DNA from: Brasenia schreberi
Lineage: Eukaryota; Streptophyta; Magnoliopsida; Nymphaeales; Cabombaceae
Reading direction: 5' to 3'
DNA length: 64,000 bases
NCBI GenBank assembly: GCA_036023115.1
Contig: JAYKKT010000055.1
Coordinates: forward strand, 10,422,501-10,486,500
Position numbers and translations under genes: made by a program. Shown here one piece after another: positions 57,641 through 64,000 of the stretch; position 1 is the first letter of the stretch, and every line of letters starts with the position of its first letter. The notes under the pieces are model-generated. The model was not told the origin of the DNA. It saw nothing but the letters and a program-made list of their open reading frames with translations, and made no database searches.

Positions 57641-60056
57641 AAATAATTCTCTCTACTTGATCTTGTTGAGCCAGCTTGAATCAACAATATTACCCAACAG
57701 AAAAAATACAAGTATATCCAACACTGCAAGAACCACCATGGGTCAGTATTGGTTTGTTTCCCACTAGCGAGATATGAAATAAACATGTTTATTTCTTGAT
57801 AGAGGGTACTTAGAAAAGGAGGAAGCGATCAATAATTTCCGTCAAAGGGGAGATGTGATAACTCATTATTAGGATCGGTGAAAGGACTGACTGAAGAAAT
57901 TGTCTTATTCTTGTTTTGAGTATTTGGAGCCATGGGAGAAAGAGAAGGAGATGAAACACTAAGGTGAAAAAGAAAAGTGATGTTACCATATGTTTGAGGA
58001 AGCATAAATGAGAAAGTGTTTTTTATAGGCATACATCAAAATATCACATAAAAAATCAACATGTATGTTCTTCTACTCAACCACCGAAGTGCTCATGGGA
58101 TTATCATACGACATGAGAAGAATAAAATATGATAATGCCTACTTTTTAAGCATCAAAGCAACGAAAAAATAAGGGATATATTAGTAAATGTAGAGACAAT
58201 CACAACATACCACAAACAAACACATGAAAAAGTTTCAAATCCGTTATTAATACAAATGTTTCTTAGTATAATCATGATCAAGGCAAATGTTACAATTCTA
58301 ACACCTATCCCTATTATTTTACTCCCAATATCCCTCAAAAGATCCTCTTAAGTTTTGTAAAGTATTCCCTGAGGCTTTCAACTTTGATGTTGCTAAGCTC
58401 TATATTCTTCTGAAGTACTTGTCGCCAAGCTAGTAGGGCATGTGACTCTTCCATCTCCTAAGTGAGTTCTTCAGCTAATCCAATTTCTACCTCACTTATG
58501 GTTGATACTTGATGCCAAAATATTGGGATCAAATAGCATACGAGAAGTCTCAACAACTAGCTCATGGTGATGATCATAAAGGACATCAGCTTGCTACTCT
58601 AGAGCTTCGATCTTATTTTTGATTGATACTTCTCCATAAAGCTGATTAGATGATGACTGAAATTAGATGAAAAGGTATCGGGACATGACAAACTAATCAC
58701 AAGTCAACAACGAGACATTGATGTAGAACTTAGTAGCAAGAAGAAGGACAATATCAAAACCATAAGCTATGGATGCAAAGAACATGAAAAATCACTAGAA
58801 TACTCACAACAAGATGGAAAGATAAAAGAAAGAAAACAAAGAGACTCGATCTTTACAAAATACCAAATGATATCTCAAAAAGTGAAGAATTTCAAAAATC
58901 ACATAGATTCATATCTGTTAGAGAATTTTCGGTGCTAGGGATTGATGAAGTAAGACTTATATCCTCAATGATGGTTTCAAACATAAGTTATAGGGGCATT
59001 GAGAATTGAGAAGACACGACGAGCACCCGAAGCACTTGATGGAGGAGGTTGGTTTCACTCCACACGTAGAAAAACTTCAAGATACATAATGATAGCTGAG
59101 GATAATCGAGGTTGCATGCCTATCATCTCATCGTGAAAGCAACGGAAATGAGGTGATAAGAAATTGGGAATGTAGGAATGTAAATGAAGAGAGAATTCAC
59201 TTGTCAAACGAAGAAAGAATTCACTTGTCACCACCTCAAGAGAAGTCTATAAATAATAGTTGAATCAATCAATAATAGTTGCATCAGACAACATCACCAA
59301 TGTTTTAACTTTACTCATCACTTTTGATGATAACGAAAGGAATATGTTCTTAAGGGTTGATTTCTCTCTACAAAATGGACAGTCATGTTTGTTCAGTGAA
59401 GAGTTCAAATTTGGAAGCTACAAAGAGGTGTATGAACAACACAATGAAAAGAGAGTGTGAATTGATCGAAATTCTATCACCTATTTCTCTTCCACTTGAC
59501 CAAGTCACTCTCTCTCTTGTTTCACACATTATTTAGAAGATCCTTTGATAAATTTTTGTTGTCCTTTTTAGCGTGCGTAAGAGTGATAGACTTTTATTCA
59601 TTCTAGGAGCATCATTGATTGTTCGGAGTCCATTGTGTGTCTACCAGAGCCAAAGACTATCCTTGATGCCACTGACTTCTCTCTCAATATATCACATATA
59701 TCATATATTCCTTTAAGTGCATGAGAATCATATTAGACAATATATATGTATGTATATAGAGAGAAAGTGACAGAGATGTAGAGCTAAATGCATAATGTTT
59801 TTCGGAGTATAATCTTTTATAAACATATCTATCTATTAGATCTTTAAGATATACCAAGGAAGAAAGAAAAAGATAGAGACAACAACATAAAGGTAATTCT
59901 AAATACAATTGTACATGAACATCTTTTATGTATTGATCCATGATTGAGATGATAAAGCACTTTTTATTTGTAAAGTACAAAACAATGATATTTTAATTTA
60001 AATTTATATCATTGATCTAAAAGATAGACAATGAAAATATTTATGTTAGATTATAT
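57641..60056. other. Unassigned AT-rich DNA
   Basis: Short ORFs only, none recognised. Possibly the remainder of the gypsy element; no LTR pair was found. Confidence 0.4.
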
Positions 60057-60104
60057 AGTAAAGAATATTATGCAACAACAACAACAGCTAAGCCTTTTCC
60101 CATA

Positions 60105-61547
60105 CTAGACTTGGTTGGCTACATGGATTCTTTGTTTCCACGGAGCTCTTTCATGTGCCATGTTAGCAGTTAACTCACAATAAGCTAGATCATTTTTTAT
60201 TGTTTCTTTCCAACACTTTTGTGGTCGTCTTCTACCTCTTTTAATACTTTCCAAATTTAGTTTCTTATACCTTCTTATAGGTTCTTCTTCTGATCTTCTT
60301 TCTATATGTCCAAACCATCTTAAACGATATTCTCTCATTTTATCCTCTATTGGTACCACTCCTAATTTGTTTCTAATAACCTCGTTATGTATACGGTCTT
60401 TTCTTGTATGACCACTCATCCATCTCAACATCTTCATTTCTATCACAGACATCTTTTATACATGTTGATGGTTAATTGCCCAACACTCAGAAACATAAAA
60501 CATGAAAGGTCTAATTGTTGCTCTATAATATTTACCTTTTAACTTTAATGGTATCTTCTTATCACAAAGAATACCTGATGCTTCTCTCTTTTTTAACCAA
60601 CCAGCATTAATTCTATGCGTAACATCTCAATCAATTCTTCCATCACTTTGAAAAATTAACCCTAGATATTTAAAACTTTCCTTTTGGGAGATGCAATGTA
60701 TGTTAATTTTAATTTTTATGTCCTCTGAAGTAACCAAATGATCAAACTTACATTCCATATATTTTGTCTTTGTTCTACTAAGTTGGAGGCCTTTGCTTTC
60801 TAATGCTTCTCTCCATAGTTCCAATTTTTTGTTAACTTTTTTCTTAGACTCCTCCACTAACACAATGTCATCTGCAAATAACATACACCAAGATACTTCA
60901 TCCTGAATATGTTTTGTTAACTCATCAATCACCATTATAAATAAGTATGGACTTAAAGTTGACCCTTGATGTAACCCAATGTTAATTAACTTCAAAGAAG
61001 TCTGTGATTCCTTTATGAGTCCTCACACATGTTTTTGCACCATCGTACATGTCTCTTATAAGGCTAATATATATATGTCAATGGGATACCTCTTTTTTTC
61101 AAGGTTATCCAAAGAACCTTCCTCGGTATCCTATCGTAAGCTTTTTTTAGATCAATAAATATCATGTGAATATTTTTTTTTTTGCTCTAAAATGTTTTAT
61201 AAGATGTTTCAAAAGGTGAATCGCTTCAACAGTAGATCTGCCTGGCATGAATCCAAATTGGTTCTCTGTTGTACTGATACTTCTCTTAACCTACATTCGA
61301 TAATTCTTTCTCACAATTTTATAGTATGGTTTATTAACTTGATACCTCGATAATTCGCACAATTATGAATGTTTCCCTTATTCTTATATATGGGTATAAG
61401 TGTACTCGCTCTCCATTCCTCGGGCATCTTTTGGTTTCTCCATATTTCATTAAATAGTCTCGTGATCCAAATGATTTTTGTTTCTCCTAGTATTTTCCAA
61501 ACTTCTATAGGAATATTATCTGGTCCTACTAATTTACCATCATTCAT
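60105..61547 (-). pseudogene. RTE LINE reverse transcriptase and C-terminal domain
   Basis: Frames 61547-61311 (GPDNIPIEVWKIL, NYRGIKLINHT), 60995-60627 ([32 protein letters not shown]) and 60452-60105 ([37 protein letters not shown]) are in order. The catalytic FADD is intact. Frame breaks separate them, including around 61000-61300 and 60455-60620. Confidence 0.92.
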
Positions 61548-62283
61548 ATGTTTAAGAACCTCTTTGACTTAATTCTTTTGAATGCGTCGATAGAAATTGT
61601 GGTTTATATATTTTTCTGATTTGGATAATTCTCGTAAGCAATTATTACCATATTTATTTTTATTAAAAAACTTATAAAAATAGTTTTCCATACATTTCTT
61701 ATATCATCATTTGCTACTAGAAATTTTTCATCCTTGTCTTTGATGCATCTCACATAATTAAAATCTTTAGTTTTCTTATCTCTAGCCCTAGTTATCCTAA
61801 AAATATCTCTTTCACCCTCTTTTGAGTTGAGTTTTTTATATAAATCCTCTCAAATTTTAGCTTTTACTTCACTGACGACCTTTTTCGCTTCCTTCTTTGC
61901 TTTCTTATAAGCCTCTAAAGTTTCACTAGTTTTTTTAGCATAATGTAATTTATAACATGTCCTCTTTGCCTTATTTTATTTTGCACTACTTCACTCCATC
62001 ACCAAGCTTCCTTTTGTGCCATTACACCTCCCATAGATTCACCTAACACATCTTTCACCACTTTCCTAATATATATAGCCATATTGTTCCACGTATCACA
62101 AGGTATACTAATATAATTCCAAGCATCTCCTTGAAGGACTTTCTATTTAAATATATCTTCTTTCTCGCTTTTGAGGTTTCATCATTTAGTTCGAATAGCT
62201 CGATGCACTCTTTTCTTCTTTGTCTATTTTTTTATTTATAAATCCATAACTAAAAGTCGATGTTGGGTAATTAAACTTTCTCC

Positions 62284-63134
62284 TTAAATTACCTTGCAAT
62301 CTTTACAACGCGCTCTATCTTTTCTTCTATAAATAAAGTAATCAATTTGTGTTTGTATTAAGCCACTCTTATAAGTAACTAAATGTTCATCTTGTTTTTT
62401 GAAGATTGTATTGACTATAAATAGATCAAATGCCATAGCAAAATTTAAAATCTCCCTACCTTCCTCATTTATATCCCCAAAACCAAAGTTTTCATCAATA
62501 CCTTGATATCCTAATGTCTCTTTATCGACATACCCATTTAAGTCTCCTCCTAAACAAATCATTTCCTTTTGTAGAATTCTTTGAATCACCTTATCTAACT
62601 CTTCCAAAAAAGTTGTCTTTATACTATCTCTTAGGCCTACTTGAGGTGCGTAAGCACAAACTATATTCAAAACCTCTACTCTTAACACTAATTTTAATGT
62701 CATGATTCGGTCACCATATCATTGTATGTCTACATGTCTACTACACTATCCTTTAAATATTTATTTATGATAATACCAACTCCGTTTCGAGCCTTTTCCT
62801 TACTTAAGTACCATAATTTAAAACTTGTATCCTCTATCTCCTTTGCTTTTTCTCCAACCCATTTTGTCTCTTGTAAACATATAATATGAATCTTTCTTTG
62901 AATCATAGGATCTACCACCTCCATTAGCTTACCGGATAATGTTTGGATATTCCAAGAATCAATACGAATCTTATTATCTAGGACTCGCTTCCTTACCCCT
63001 CTCATCCATTCATATTGAAAATACGAAGACCCTCTCTGTAAATTATTCACTACATTCGGACGGCAATGTAGCGGGACTAACTTCTTTACCCACACATGTC
63101 CATTATGTGGGAAGCCTTTCTGCAATTGATTCAC
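62284..63134 (-). pseudogene. RTE LINE endonuclease (APE type)
   Basis: Frames 63134-62730 and 62703-62284 hold RIDSWNIQTLSGKLMEV, IICLQETKWVGEKAKE, NGVGIIINKYLKD and then [31 protein letters not shown] and GLIQTQIDYFIYR. These contain the N (WNIQT), E (LQETKW), D and N (GGDLNG) and D (QIDYF) residues expected of the active site. The frame breaks between the two parts near 62715. Plant annotation often misnames this domain craniofacial development protein 2-like. Confidence 0.92.
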
Positions 63135-63384
63135 TACATTCGAACGAAAATGTAGTGGCCCTTGCTTACTTATAACTCCATTCGGGTTCTACAGTACGTC
63201 GCTAGGTAGGGACGCTCCAAAGCAATGCTCATAATTTGTGTAATACATGGTATAAAAATCCAACAAAGTTTTATGCTGGCTGTCGAAAGCCTAACACAAC
63301 CCTCCTCCTTTATCTGGGCTTGGGACCGACAATATAAGGGTGATCCCTTACATGAGTGGAGTTAGTAGAAAATATTATGCGTTT

Positions 63385-64000
<616 letters not shown>

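Larger units (their letters stand above)
60073..63363 (-). mobile_element. Full-length RTE LINE, 3.29 kb, inactive
   Basis: Target duplications AGTAAAGAATATTATG (60057-60072) and AGTAGAAAATATTATG (63364-63379) match at 14 of 16 bases. The 3' end (plus strand CAACAACAACAACAGCTAAG) is the family TTG-repeat tail, and the 5' end AACTCCACTCATGTAAGG is shared with the short derivatives. Endonuclease, reverse transcriptase and C-terminal domain follow one another on the minus strand. It is the reference copy for the family in this window. Several frameshifts and stops break the single long ORF. Confidence 0.95.

Noticed and set aside
62284..63134. Craniofacial development protein 2-like host gene
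   Set aside because: This common database name belongs to the LINE endonuclease; the frames sit inside a full-length LINE.

Overview
The window is flowering-plant nuclear DNA: AT-rich, intron-bearing genes sit among dense, mutually nested retrotransposons and hAT DNA transposons. Two host genes are supported. The first is a nucleoside-phosphatase (apyrase, GDA1/CD39 family, closest in layout to Arabidopsis APY6) on the plus strand, with eight coding exons between 2859 and 30429. The second is a GAMYB-type R2R3-MYB transcription factor on the minus strand, with three coding exons between 38325 and 36388 and a textbook miR159 target site. They transcribe towards each other, separated by about 6 kb holding a decayed gypsy-type fragment. 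The species cannot be named from the sequence; nothing seen decides between monocot and other angiosperm lineages.

Layout. 1-2.2 kb: 3' end of an RTE-type LINE, then unassigned DNA. 2.2-30.4 kb: the apyrase gene, 27.6 kb long for only 1,647 coding bases. Intron 2 (11.7 kb) holds a four-level nest: LINE A carries a short LINE-derived element and LINE B, and LINE B carries a nearly intact hAT transposon (7180-10550, perfect 8-bp target duplication, one stop codon in the transposase). It also holds a small LTR element (about 13.3-15.6 kb). Intron 4 (12.4 kb) is mostly one Ty1/copia element (16883-27839) into which a 5'-truncated LINE and an old hAT copy have jumped; the old hAT copy in turn carries a young 1.18-kb hAT deletion derivative. 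30.4-35.9 kb: a candidate LTR and gag fragment with a 472-bp tandem duplication, then unassigned DNA. 35.9-40.1 kb: GAMYB with its leader. 40.1-64 kb: no host gene seen. This part holds a decayed copia element, a LINE split by a 3.2-kb solo-LTR-like element, a gypsy integrase remnant followed by antisense ORF remnants, and a full-length but dead RTE LINE (60073-63363).

The story of the window is transposon biology. One RTE LINE family, recognised by a shared 3' end with a TTG-repeat tail, is present at least eight times in states from full-length to 3' stubs. Two short copies share the same internal deletion, which suggests a non-autonomous, SINE-like derivative moved by the LINE. One hAT family is seen as a near-autonomous copy, an eroded full copy and a non-autonomous copy nested in it. 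Splice sites of both host genes join into complete reading frames despite the insertions. The most notable host observation is that the apyrase departs from the family consensus in its first two conserved regions.
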